Assembly: GCA_023525715.1 (NCBI GenBank) | Contig: CM042011.1 | Span: 4,545,566-4,609,565, forward strand | Origin: Cichorium intybus | Lineage: Eukaryota; Streptophyta; Magnoliopsida; Asterales; Asteraceae | DNA length: 64,000 nt | Direction of reading: 5' to 3' | Part shown: positions 23,064-31,818 of the stretch, piece after piece | Numbering within the stretch: the stretch's first letter is position 1 | Layout: every line of letters begins with the position of its first letter | Made by a program: the position numbers and the translations under genes | The notes under the pieces: generated by a model | The model's input: the letters and a program-made list of their open reading frames with translations, nothing else | Told to the model about the DNA's origin: nothing | Databases searched by the model: none

Positions 23064-24413
23064 TTACTGCTGTTGCCATGGGTTGAAGGCAACGGATCTT
23101 TGTATGTCAGAGAGTATAGACATAACATCTTGGTTATGTTTATATTGGTTCTCTCTAAACTGCTCAAAGTCTTGGCGCAGCTCCATTTGGTGTGTATCAA
23201 TCTCACCAAGATTATCATAGATGCCTTGATAATCAAGGCGAAGATCCGCAAGCTGGGAGTTGATGCTAGAAAATTGCTCCATGTAAAGACTGTGCTCTGG
23301 AGGAAATGAGCTAGCAGAGCTTGAAGGGCCGGGCTCTTGGGGCTGTCTCGGTGGTGGGCTGGGCTCTCTTGCTGGTGGGTTAGGAGGTGGTAGTTGTAGG
23401 CCCATGTTGGAAGGAGGCTTCCAATTTGTGCTAGAGACAGGGTTGGCTAATCGAAGTATCCGGGCATTTCGGTTGTTCACCCGCAGATAATCGCGTCCGT
23501 CGGCTTGCCAAATTTCGTCGGAGTCGGGGCGGCGAAATAACCTCATACCCTCAAGAACATCAGAGGTGAGGTATCTCTCACCTCTGACTATCTCAAGGTT
23601 ATCAGGAAATCTGATGCCCAGGGATGGATGTTTGGCTATTAATGTGATAATGCCACCGCAATGGAGCTGGCCAGATGAACTTCTACTTAATTTAAGTAGT
23701 TTGTACATAATCCAAGATCCAAAATTTGGGGTTTCAAGCCCTGGATTGATCATGCAGTAGAGAAGCTCAAGCTCATTTAGGCCGGCCTTGCTTATCTCTT
23801 CTTGTGGGAAGAAGATGGAAGCAATGATGCGGTGGGTGGCCTTGAGGACGGTGTGGATTATACTAGAGGCTTTGGCGGAACTGGGGCGGTAAGTGGTTTC
23901 AGTAGAGATTTTCTTCCAGAAATTGCCAACTTCACTGTGGAATTGTCTGTTTAGTTTGCCTCGTTGGTCATAAGTGTTGGCGACCGACGCGCCAATGAGC
24001 TCACACAATTGGGTTTGTGTGATTTTGTATGACCTGTTAAACATTCTGAAAGACAAAACTGCAGTATGAACGTTAAATTCTACTGAAGACAAAAATTTGA
24101 TAGTGGGGTTTGAGTAGCTTATTTCACTAATATTCATCAAACCCTCCCAACCAACATTGGACAGGAGTTTGCGTACTCCTGCCTCTATGTGTAAGTCTCG
24201 CAAAGTTGGGACATCAACGAATTTTTGTGCCTGTCCAGTTCTTTCCAAAAAGTTATAAAAACGTGCCTCTTGGGCATCGGTCATGAATGAGATACCCGCA
24301 TCGCCCATGTCATAGTCCTGCTGTTCAGGCTCTTCATCGGAAGAGCCACTAGAGGCCGAGTATACGATTTGCCTTTTACTACCCCTAGAGTAAGTACAGG
24401 ATGATGATGCCAT
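23064..24413 (-). CDS. Athila-type third ORF (env-position protein)
   Basis: Open for 449 codons from ATG 24413. The N-terminus is acidic and Ser-rich (SSGSSDEEPEQQDYD), then comes a globular region resembling the Athila ORF family found between pol and the 3' LTR (FYNFLERTGQAQKFVDV, VGWEGLMNISEISY, ELLYCMINPGLETPNFGS at about 215-232). A Pro-rich linker follows (GLQLPPPNPPAREPSPPPRQ, about 341-360) and a C-terminal region likely to form a coiled coil (SQLADLRLDYQGIYDNL onward, about 384-440). No signal peptide or obvious transmembrane helix, so env is a positional name only. Its function is unknown. It is intact, unlike the missing pol next to it, which suggests recent passage through an active genome copy. 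Confidence 0.85.
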   Translation of the reverse strand: MASSSCTYSRGSKRQIVYSASSGSSDEEPEQQDYDMGDAGISFMTDAQEARFYNFLERTGQAQKFVDVPTLRDLHIEAGVRKLLSNVGWEGLMNISEISYSNPTIKFLSSVEFNVHTAVLSFRMFNRSYKITQTQLCELIGASVANTYDQRGKLNRQFHSEVGNFWKKISTETTYRPSSAKASSIIHTVLKATHRIIASIFFPQEEISKAGLNELELLYCMINPGLETPNFGSWIMYKLLKLSRSSSGQLHCGGIITLIAKHPSLGIRFPDNLEIVRGERYLTSDVLEGMRLFRRPDSDEIWQADGRDYLRVNNRNARILRLANPVSSTNWKPPSNMGLQLPPPNPPAREPSPPPRQPQEPGPSSSASSFPPEHSLYMEQFSSINSQLADLRLDYQGIYDNLGEIDTHQMELRQDFEQFRENQYKHNQDVMSILSDIQRSVAFNPWQQQ

Positions 24414-25355
24414 TTTTTTTTTTAGTTTTTAACAAAGGAAATGAACAAAATTAACACTCAAACAAATAAAACACACCAATTTAATCACAAAGATTTCCCA
24501 AATCAAATCCAAGAACCAATTATCTAGCCAAAAATCAAAAATTATGCAAATTTTGAGTTTTGGAAAGAATGTACCAAATTGAAGCTTGCACAATGGTGGA
24601 TTGGTCTTGATTTCTCCTATTCTTGCCTTCCCCAAGCTTGAACCTAAGCAATTTCAACAATTTAACAACTAAAATTCAAAACCCTCATATCTAGGGTTTC
24701 AAGAGATTTCGAATTTCAACATGAAAAATGTTGTTTCTTGTGCTCAAAATGAAGAAAAAGATGAGAAACAATGGAACTAACCTTTGTAGTTTATCAAATC
24801 AACAAGCAATTGGAAGAAAAAAAATGAGAAAATTGAATTTTTCTTGGTGAAAATCGGACTCGGCAGGAGCAATTGAAGGAATTCGCGACTGAAGTGTGCA
24901 AAGAAAATGAAGTCCTTGGCTTTATATTGTGCGAAAATGACAGAAATACCCCTGGCCAATATTACACGGCCGTGTAATTTTGGCTTGAATAATTACACGG
25001 TCGTGTAATTCCTGTTTATGACCAAAACGATTTTTACCATTTTTAGAAGTTACACGGCCGTGTAACTTATAGGGTAAAAAGTTACACGGGCCGTGTAACA
25101 CACTGTCCATTTTTTTCGTTTTTCGCTTTTCGTATCTTGAGCTTCGGTAGTCCGTTTTCGATTCCGATCGTTTCCTCACGTAGGTAATTGAAAGTTATAA
25201 ACAGAAAAATTATAAAAACACAAAAATTCACACTTTTAAAAAATGACAAAAATACCCCCGGGTTGCCTCCCGGTTAGCGCACTTGTTTAACGTCTTTGGC
25301 TCGACACGGGCCCGTGTTTGAGCTTTAGGACCCATACACAGGGGCTTAGGAAAGG
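24414..25355. other. Pol-replacement spacer of the Athila-like element
   Basis: 942 bp between the protease ORF and the third ORF, where RT, RNase H and integrase should be. No pol motif in any frame. 24961-25099 holds four more TTACACGGCCGTGTAA-type palindromes in the same pair order and wording as the LTR, with the same words after the fourth (CACACTGTC against CATACTGTC). It may be a diverged LTR-derived segment. 25255-25350 carries a CCCGGGTTGCCTCCCGG word. Confidence 0.7.
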
Positions 25356-26531
25356 TTACCCTGGACATTCCTTCATGCCCACTCCCTCTTGATTGGTAGA
25401 GAAACATTCGATGAACCGTTTGAGACGGTGTTTGTTTCTCGTCTGAATTGGCCTAGGAGGTGGATCTTTATTTTGCAAATCCAGATCATTGTCTTGATGA
25501 TCGTGGCGATCCACAGGCTTGGACTCTTCAGTAAGTCCAGTAGTTGTTTCATTTATTGAAACCATTGCCACCAATTTAAAATTTTCATTTATATCGGGCA
25601 ATGCTGTTTCATTTTTTGTTAAGTCCACGGAAGATAAATCGCTTGGATAGCAGGTGGATTGATCGCTATTGAATGTGACGATTTCACCATCGAATTCCAT
25701 AGATAGGGTACCATTAAAAACATCGATTTTTGTTCTCGCTGTTTTTAAAAATGGTCTCCCTAAGAGTGTAGAACTAGAATTCGGGGATTCGTCATTTTCC
25801 ATATCAAGGACATAAAAGTCAGCGGGAAAGACCAAGTTATTCACTTGGACCAATATGTCTTCTAACACGCCTTTTGGACGTACTGTAGACTTATCGGCCA
25901 ATTGAATGATGACACCGGTGGGTTTCAATGTTCCTATTTTTAAGTTTTTGAAAATAGAAAACGGTAGAACATTGATTGAGGCACCGAGATCAAGCATGGC
26001 TCTCGGTATGTTTATGTCTCCCAATTTACAAGGAACCGTGAATACGCTCGGATCCTTGTATTTTGGTGGCAATTTCTTTTGTATGATTGCCGAGACATTC
26101 TCATTGACTTTTATGGTTTCATTCCCTTTGAGTTTCTTTTTAGATGTGCAAAGTTCCTTAAGGAACTTAGCATATCTTGGAATTTGTTTAATTGCCTCAA
26201 GTAAGGGAATATTTACCTCAACTTTCCTAAACATGTCCATAATTTCTTGATCTTCCTTTTCCTTCTTTGTGTTTTTAAGTCTAGATGGAAAAGGAGGAGG
26301 AGTGATTTTTACCTCAACGTTGGATGGTTCCTTGGGAGCTTTGTTTCTTGTATCGGTCTCGTCTTCGATCTCTATTTCTCTTTGTCTCTCTTTTGACAAG
26401 CTTGGTCCTTCATAGCTTTTCCCACTTCTTAAAGTAACAGCATTTACACTATGCCTGGGATTTTCTTGAGATTGAGAAGGTAACTTACCTTGAGATTCCA
26501 TCTTGTTGACAGAAGTGGCTAGTTGAGCCAT
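25356..26531 (-). CDS. Athila-like aspartic protease region
   Basis: 391 codons from ATG 26531. Opens with MAQLATSVNKMESQGKLPSQ, a Lys-rich middle, then a retropepsin-like fold: VFTVPCKLGDINIPRAMLDL and the active-site block MLDLGASINVLP (Asp181), a GxxLQLADKS-type strand and the closing LLGRPFLKTARTKIDV block. The DLGAS form in place of DTGAS is usual for Athila. It stops at 25356-25358 before any reverse transcriptase. It is in the same frame as gag: only a UAG and 13 codons separate them, so it may be expressed by readthrough or may simply be cut off by the stop. Confidence 0.88.
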   Translation of the reverse strand: MAQLATSVNKMESQGKLPSQSQENPRHSVNAVTLRSGKSYEGPSLSKERQREIEIEDETDTRNKAPKEPSNVEVKITPPPFPSRLKNTKKEKEDQEIMDMFRKVEVNIPLLEAIKQIPRYAKFLKELCTSKKKLKGNETIKVNENVSAIIQKKLPPKYKDPSVFTVPCKLGDINIPRAMLDLGASINVLPFSIFKNLKIGTLKPTGVIIQLADKSTVRPKGVLEDILVQVNNLVFPADFYVLDMENDESPNSSSTLLGRPFLKTARTKIDVFNGTLSMEFDGEIVTFNSDQSTCYPSDLSSVDLTKNETALPDINENFKLVAMVSINETTTGLTEESKPVDRHDHQDNDLDLQNKDPPPRPIQTRNKHRLKRFIECFSTNQEGVGMKECPG

Positions 26532-26570
26532 TTGTTGCTCTAGGTTCTTGATGCTAGCTCTTGTTTCTTG

Positions 26571-27881
26571 CTAAAATGAATGCGTGCTTGTGGCTAGACT
26601 TTTCACAATGTCTTCCAAGGACATGCTCGTGCTTGCTGTATTTTGTGGTGGAGGGTTTTGGTAGTATTGTTTAGGTCTCTCCTGGTATTGGTTGCGGTTT
26701 TGATTGGACTGGTAGTTCCAATTTTGGTTGCTCCGAGGTTGATCAAACTGTCTCTGATTTTTCCCGGTAAATCCACCCATTGCTTTTGCTTGCTCTTGAT
26801 CATCTTGTAACTCGGGACACATGTCAGTTGGGTGTCCGTATTGCAAGCAAACTCCACATGCTCTAACCGTTGGTTCAACTCCTTTTTCTTTTGTTAGTTG
26901 CATCACAGCTTTGGTTAGTTCAGAAATTTGATTTTCAAGATAAGGAGTGTTTACCTCTTTTACTCCTCGTGGTGGATCTACATACCATTCGTCCTCTCCT
27001 TGAGTATGTTTGGACTCTTCCGCCATTTTCTCGATCAATGCTCGTATTTGGGTCGGTGTTTGATCGATTAACGAGCCTCCACTTGAAGCGTTTATTAAAC
27101 GTCTCTCCATTGGTGTTAGGCCTTCACAAAAATATCGGAACAATTGATAATCGGAAATACCATGTTGCGGGCATCGGGCATACAACTTTTTGAATCGTTC
27201 CCAATACGTATGTAAAGCTTCTCTCTTCCCTTGCTTGATACCAATTATTTCCCTTCTCAGACTTGAAGCTTTCGTCTCCGGAAAATATTTGTCAAGGAAT
27301 AACCGTGCAAGACCATTCCATGTTGTGACCGACCCCGGTGGTAGGTCATATAACCATTCTTTGGCTGAGTCTAGCAATGAAAAGGGGAGTGCCCTTAACT
27401 TTATTTGGTCTTCCGAGACATCATGTGGTTTCATTCCTACACACACGACGTGAAATTCTTTCAAAAATTTATGCGGGTCTTCATTTTCTACTCCCCGAAA
27501 TTGAGGTAGTAAATGGATGAGCCCGGATTTCAATTCGAAATTCGTCATGTGCGGGTAAGTTATGCAGAGAGGTTGTTGGGTAACATCTTGGGTTGCCCAT
27601 TGGCGAAGTGTTCGCTCAAGAGGTGGATTTTCGGCCATAGGAGTATGGTTTATTTGAGAGGGAGGTGTATGTGGGACGTTGTTATCTGATTCGGATTCTG
27701 TTTCTGTTTCGGATGAAGAAAGGTCTTGCCAAATGTCTATGATAGGATGGTTTGATGAAGAAGCGGTTTGGGAAGCTTGCTGTTTCTTGCGAAGTTTAGC
27801 TTGCTTCCTTAGCCTTTTTGCGGTTTTCTCAATCTCTGAATCAAGTTCAAGAGGCGTACCTGTTCGTGAAGATCTTGACAT
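26571..27881 (-). CDS. Athila-like Gag
   Basis: 436 codons from ATG 27881, about 40 nt after the primer site. Basic N-terminus (KTAKRLRKQAKLRKKQ), then the retrotransposon Gag domain (about 115-270: PHKFLKEFHVVCVGM, AKEWLYDLPPGSVTTWN, RREIIGIKQGKREALHTYWE, ARCPQHGISDYQLFRYFCEG), then a single CCHC knuckle CGVCLQYGHPTDMC (342-355) and an Asn/Gln-rich tail. All landmarks are present, so it could assemble particles. The stop is UAG followed by CAA at 26571-26573, and the frame continues open into protease. Confidence 0.9.
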   Translation of the reverse strand: MSRSSRTGTPLELDSEIEKTAKRLRKQAKLRKKQQASQTASSSNHPIIDIWQDLSSSETETESESDNNVPHTPPSQINHTPMAENPPLERTLRQWATQDVTQQPLCITYPHMTNFELKSGLIHLLPQFRGVENEDPHKFLKEFHVVCVGMKPHDVSEDQIKLRALPFSLLDSAKEWLYDLPPGSVTTWNGLARLFLDKYFPETKASSLRREIIGIKQGKREALHTYWERFKKLYARCPQHGISDYQLFRYFCEGLTPMERRLINASSGGSLIDQTPTQIRALIEKMAEESKHTQGEDEWYVDPPRGVKEVNTPYLENQISELTKAVMQLTKEKGVEPTVRACGVCLQYGHPTDMCPELQDDQEQAKAMGGFTGKNQRQFDQPRSNQNWNYQSNQNRNQYQERPKQYYQNPPPQNTASTSMSLEDIVKSLATSTHSF

Positions 27882-27900
27882 AAAATATTAGTAATACCGT

Positions 27901-27920
27901 GCTCCCCGGCAACGGCGCCA
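27901..27920 (-). other. Athila-like primer binding site
   Basis: Minus strand TGGCGCCGTTGCCGGGGAGC, three bases from the 5' LTR. It matches the tRNA-Asp-type primer used by many Athila elements and fixes the element's orientation. Confidence 0.85.
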
Positions 27921-27923
27921 ATT

Positions 27924-29525
27924 TGTTGAGTGTCGAAACCAACAAGATAAAAGAGTTGAAATATGGTTTGAAATGATTTATTAATTACCGATATTTCGTG
28001 ATTGCACTACTTGTTATAAATACTAACTGTGTAGTATAAATGGCAAGCAGGGTCGATCCACAGGGAGCGATGGTCTAATGGATTACACCTTGATTTCGCG
28101 GAAGTTAAACTTGTAAAGAAAGTAACCAAAAAGGGGGGTTTTGATGAAGAGTTGGAACACAATTGTATAAATGTTGAGAATAAATAACGTGGGACAAAAT
28201 GTATAGAATGACTGTTTTTATAATTTGGGGACAAATTCTGGTTTTGTATTTGTAGTCATATGATTGGAAATAACAATAAGAATGATGTTTATAACTTTAA
28301 TCTTTCTAAGTTGGTACTTTGTGTATGCCGAAAGCTCGCACATACACCATTCACCTAGTGTACCTTAGTCAAGAGAAGCTCGTTAACTAAGACTAATCTT
28401 ACTAATCAAATCTAGATAAGATCATAGAATTTGAATGAAAGGTTGCATTATGTTTTATGTGAATGTTCCCAACAATGTTCAATACTCCTAAACAAGCGTT
28501 GAAGCGTTAAAACATGAGATATGATTTTCACCTAGTTAAAGATGATTATCACAAATAACATTTTATAAAACAATTACGGATTTTATAATTTGTATGACTA
28601 GATTGATTATTATTTGAGATCAAATGGCCAATATGAAATAAATAAAAAACAAATACTTGTTAAATCTCAAAATCATATCACTAGAAAGATATAAAATCAA
28701 ACATCAAACTTTATATTAAATCACAATCATAATCCTTAATACAAAACCAGAAAATAAGGTTACTAGCCACTCATGACTAGTAAAAAAGAAATAAACTTAC
28801 AAAATGAAGATAATCCACACTTGAAGTTGCACACAAACACAAACACAATGTATCTAGAGAGTATTCAGAAAATAATGGAAAGATGGGATGGTTCTAAGGC
28901 TAACTAGACACATCTACTTATACTAACACACCAAGGGTAAAATGGTAATTTGGACAATGGCAAACATCATCATTCCAACACCCACTTTCTTCATCACATG
29001 GCCTCAAAATCAGGTTGGATCTGCATCTGGTCGTGTAGCATGAGGATGACAGCACAAGAAGGGATAAACAACTCATAGTGGACCAAAAAGCAGATCTGGG
29101 CACTTTTTAAAGTTACACGGCCGTGTAACTTTCAGGGCCAAAATTACACGACCGTGTAATTCTGCATAATCTTCCTGGGCTCCACTTCAGCTGACATGGC
29201 ATCTTATGTGGCATATTAAGTTACACGGCCGTGTAACTTATAGGGCAAAAGTTACACGGGCCGTGTAACATACTGTCTTCGGGACGATATTTTTGTAACT
29301 TCTTCGTTTGAGCTCCGTTTCTTCTGAAAATTCTTGTGTAGCCTCTCATTGTCATCCAATGTAAGATTCAACCTTCAAAAGCACCAGAAAACAACCACAA
29401 AGTGTGAAAGTAGATTGCTATTCTTGAAATCCCGAAAAACATGAAAATATGCAATAAAGAGAATCAAATGCAAGATGAAACAAGGATAAAAAGGTATGAA
29501 AATATGCCTAAAAATACACTTAACA
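27924..29525 (-). repeat. Athila-like 5' LTR (right copy, promoter-bearing)
   Basis: 1602 bp. It differs from the left LTR by about six substitutions and one T. Being next to the primer site, this copy drives transcription. Its TATA word reads TATAAGTA (near 28913-28921, minus strand) where the left LTR has TATAAATA. The palindromes sit at 29112, 29143, 29220 and 29251 (starts). Confidence 0.93.
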
Positions 29526-29530
29526 AAATA

Positions 29531-30038
29531 GCAAATCATGAACATCTTTATCTTCTCCTACAGCCCTCCTACACAGCTATATGATCCTGCAAAAATCGAA
29601 AGGTCACATCAAAGAATCAGTAACTTATCGAAATCAAGCAATATAAAAGTCAATATAAAAAATTGCACGTTTTGTGGCGGTTAGTGAGAGAGGCCAAACG
29701 GTGTGGAGATCGACTTCCTGCTTAGTCAGCATCTCGAGTTCGTGATCCATATCCCAATTATCAACAGGCTTGTGCATACCGATGACCTTCGACATCTCCG
29801 GATCCTTGCAAATTCTAGGAATAACTTGTGGCTAGCACTTAAGCAAGAAGAGGATTAAGTGTCGATTATTTTAAATATCTGTTGGGTAATTTGGGGATGA
29901 AATAGAGGCAATAAGAGCAAAATAGAAGAAAGCACATACAAGAACCATAAAAACGTTTGCATGTGGTGTTTATATTTCTCAACGTGAACTTAAAATCAGA
30001 TAAAATTGACAGTACAAATTCTAGGGTTTTATGCAACT
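29531..30038 (-). pseudogene. Unidentified exon-like fragment in the captured chain
   Basis: Minus strand about 29840-29660 reads RICKDPEMSKVIGMHKPVDN then WDMDHELEMLTKQEVDLHT, a hydrophilic coding-looking piece I cannot assign. At 29540-29570 a tract of about 29 bp repeats, with one or two mismatches, the WRAVGEnKDV end of the IDM1-like exon at 17450-17482. It lies on the same strand as its neighbours, between RPT6 exon 1 and the EDM2-like exons, and was separated from the latter only by the Athila-like insertion. Confidence 0.4.
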
Positions 30039-30266
30039 TCAATTTGGGGATGTTAGAAGATAACCTGGGGAAATTAGGTCGTTACGCTGAGCCTCAAGGC
30101 GATTGAGATTATGACCCTTCTGGCGAACCTGAAGCTGAGCATCATGGATATGTTGGAGGTAATATTGTGTAAGAACTTCACCTGGTTTCGCCGTATGCGT
30201 CGTCGAACAACCGTCGTCTTTCTCCAATGAATCCGCGGACGTCATCGCTATCTCCGCTGTGGCCAT
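30039..30266 (-). pseudogene. RPT6: 26S proteasome ATPase RPT6, first-exon fragment
   Basis: From ATG 30266 the frame reads MATAEIAMTSADSLEKDD and then the highly conserved RPT6 N-terminal coiled coil GEVLTQYYLQHIHDAQLQV and RQKGHNLNRLEAQRNDL, ending at about 30070. The next expected block (the rest of the coiled coil, OB fold and AAA module) is absent; the frame runs into intron-like DNA and a stop at 30039. A full RPT6 has about 420 residues, so under a fifth is present. The 300 bp upstream (30267-30560) may be its original promoter and leader. It heads the same-strand fragment chain. Confidence 0.8.
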
Positions 30267-30926
30267 TCCTATCTCTCGAACAGAGAATTCATGAGGTTGC
30301 AGATTTTCGTTTCAATGGCGATTTGATTTCAATGGGTGAAGGTAAGCGATAAAGAAAACGGGAGGCGGTGTAGAGGACGCAAAATCGAGGAAGTGTCAAT
30401 GCTCCACAACCCGAAAGAGAGTCCGCCCCGAATCCAACAAAAGATTCGCGCGTGACAAAGCGGAAAAAAAAACGTACACCATATGACGAAGAATTACGCA
30501 ATTTGATTAATAGAGTAATAGTCATGGTTGGTTTGGAGTTTTTTGAAAGATAAAGGTTCATTTATATTTTGTGGTGATGTAGGGTTCATTTATAGCCCCA
30601 CTATCTCAAACACATAAGCCCACACCCACCCACCCTCTCTGTCTCTCTATCGTTCTCTAAACTGGAACCGAGATATCAATGGCGAAGAGTACCTAGGAAG
30701 ATTCAGAAGTAAAGGATGAGATTATGCAAGGAGAAATTGGAGGTGCTGACATCGAAAATAGTTAGGATTAAGGCCACCGTGTTCTTTCCTTCTTCCAATA
30801 ATGCCATAAGTGAGGTTGGCTTGGATTGGATAATACGTTTAAAATAATAGTTTAAAAAGATTGCATTGAATGCAAAGTTCTTGATAGTAAAAGAGATGCA
30901 CAATTAGATCCCGATTCATTTTCAGA
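30267..30926. other. Intergenic next to RPT6 fragment
   Basis: Probable captured RPT6 5' flank (30267-30600), then CT-rich DNA (30630-30660) and a short unassigned segment up to the hAT insertion. The phrase GGTTCATTTATA occurs twice (30547 and 30586). No gene supported. Confidence 0.4.
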
Positions 30927-31810
30927 TAGGGATGAGCAAAGGAACCGAACCGGCCGGAACTGGCCCGACCCGAACCCGGACCGGGAACCGGAATATGGTG
31001 AAAATATGGAACCGAACCGGACCGCCGGTTCTATCGGTTCCGGTTCCAGTTCCGGTTCTTGCCGGTTCCTAAAAGTTGGAACCGGTAAACGCGAATTAGT
31101 GTTTAATGACACATAGCTTTTAAATGTAGGATGAGATTGAAAACTCCTTGGTCAAAGACTAAAATGTTTCTTGTTCCAAGCAAGACATAAACCAATGTAG
31201 TTTTTCGCTTTTCCACTTGATGAATGTTTAACGTTTTATCAAAAAAATTATTATTGGTCCAAGACAACTAACTATATTTGGTTATACTTTAAATTTTTAA
31301 TGCGACAATCATGTCAAAGTAATCACTATGACTTCCAAAATATAAACAAATAACCACTTGATTAAGTTAAAGTACTAATAAAAAAATTGCATTTATCCAC
31401 AGAAATCATTCTTTACTGTCCTCCTTGTCTATTTCCTGTAAGCTATTATTTTTCTTGAACTATTTACCGGTAATAAAAATATGTATATCAGAGTAAGGTG
31501 AAATCTAAGCACATCAAAGCATGTGAAACTATCTTCAAAAGAAGGATGTTTAAAAATGTTTGATGAACCAACGTGTAGGTAACGATGTTTTGTTTTTTTA
31601 ATAGAATTAAAATCGTCGCTTTATTTGGGTACCCCGGTTCGGTTCCCGGTTTTGGGCCGGTTCCGCGGTCCGGTTCCATCCGGTTCCCGGTTCCAAAAAT
31701 TCCAAAAAATTGAGTCCCGGTCCCGGCCCGATCGGTACTTCCGGTTCCCGGGTCGGTTCCGGTTCGGTTCCCGGTTTCAACCGGTTCCCCGGTCCATATG
31801 CTCACCCCTA
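30927..31810. mobile_element. Non-autonomous hAT element, 884 bp
   Basis: Terminal inverted repeats TAGGGATGAGC and GCTCACCCCTA, with a perfect 8-bp target duplication TTTTCAGA on both sides (30919-30926 and 31811-31818). The subterminal 150-180 bp at each end are dense in GGAACCGG / CCGGTTCC words in mirrored orientation, as expected of hAT transposase binding clusters. No transposase; the middle (31100-31620) is unassigned AT-rich DNA. Confidence 0.93.
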
Positions 31811-31818
31811 TTTTCAGA

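Larger units (their letters stand above)
19697..29525 (-). mobile_element. Athila-like Ty3 LTR retrotransposon lacking RT and integrase
   Basis: 9.83 kb with LTRs of 1603 bp (19697-21299) and 1602 bp (27924-29525), a perfect target duplication AAATA (19692-19696 and 29526-29530), a tRNA-Asp-type primer site, and three long ORFs on the minus strand: Gag, an aspartic protease region, and a downstream ORF in the Athila env-like position. The roughly 4 kb of pol expected between protease and the third ORF is replaced by 0.94 kb of noncoding DNA. The LTR pair differs at about 6 bases plus one indel. It is a young, non-autonomous insertion with unusually well-kept gag and third ORF. Confidence 0.93.

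Noticed and set aside
24777..25179. Minus-strand open frames in the pol-gap spacer
   Set aside because: Phe/Lys-rich, no pol or other domain, and they cross the palindrome set.
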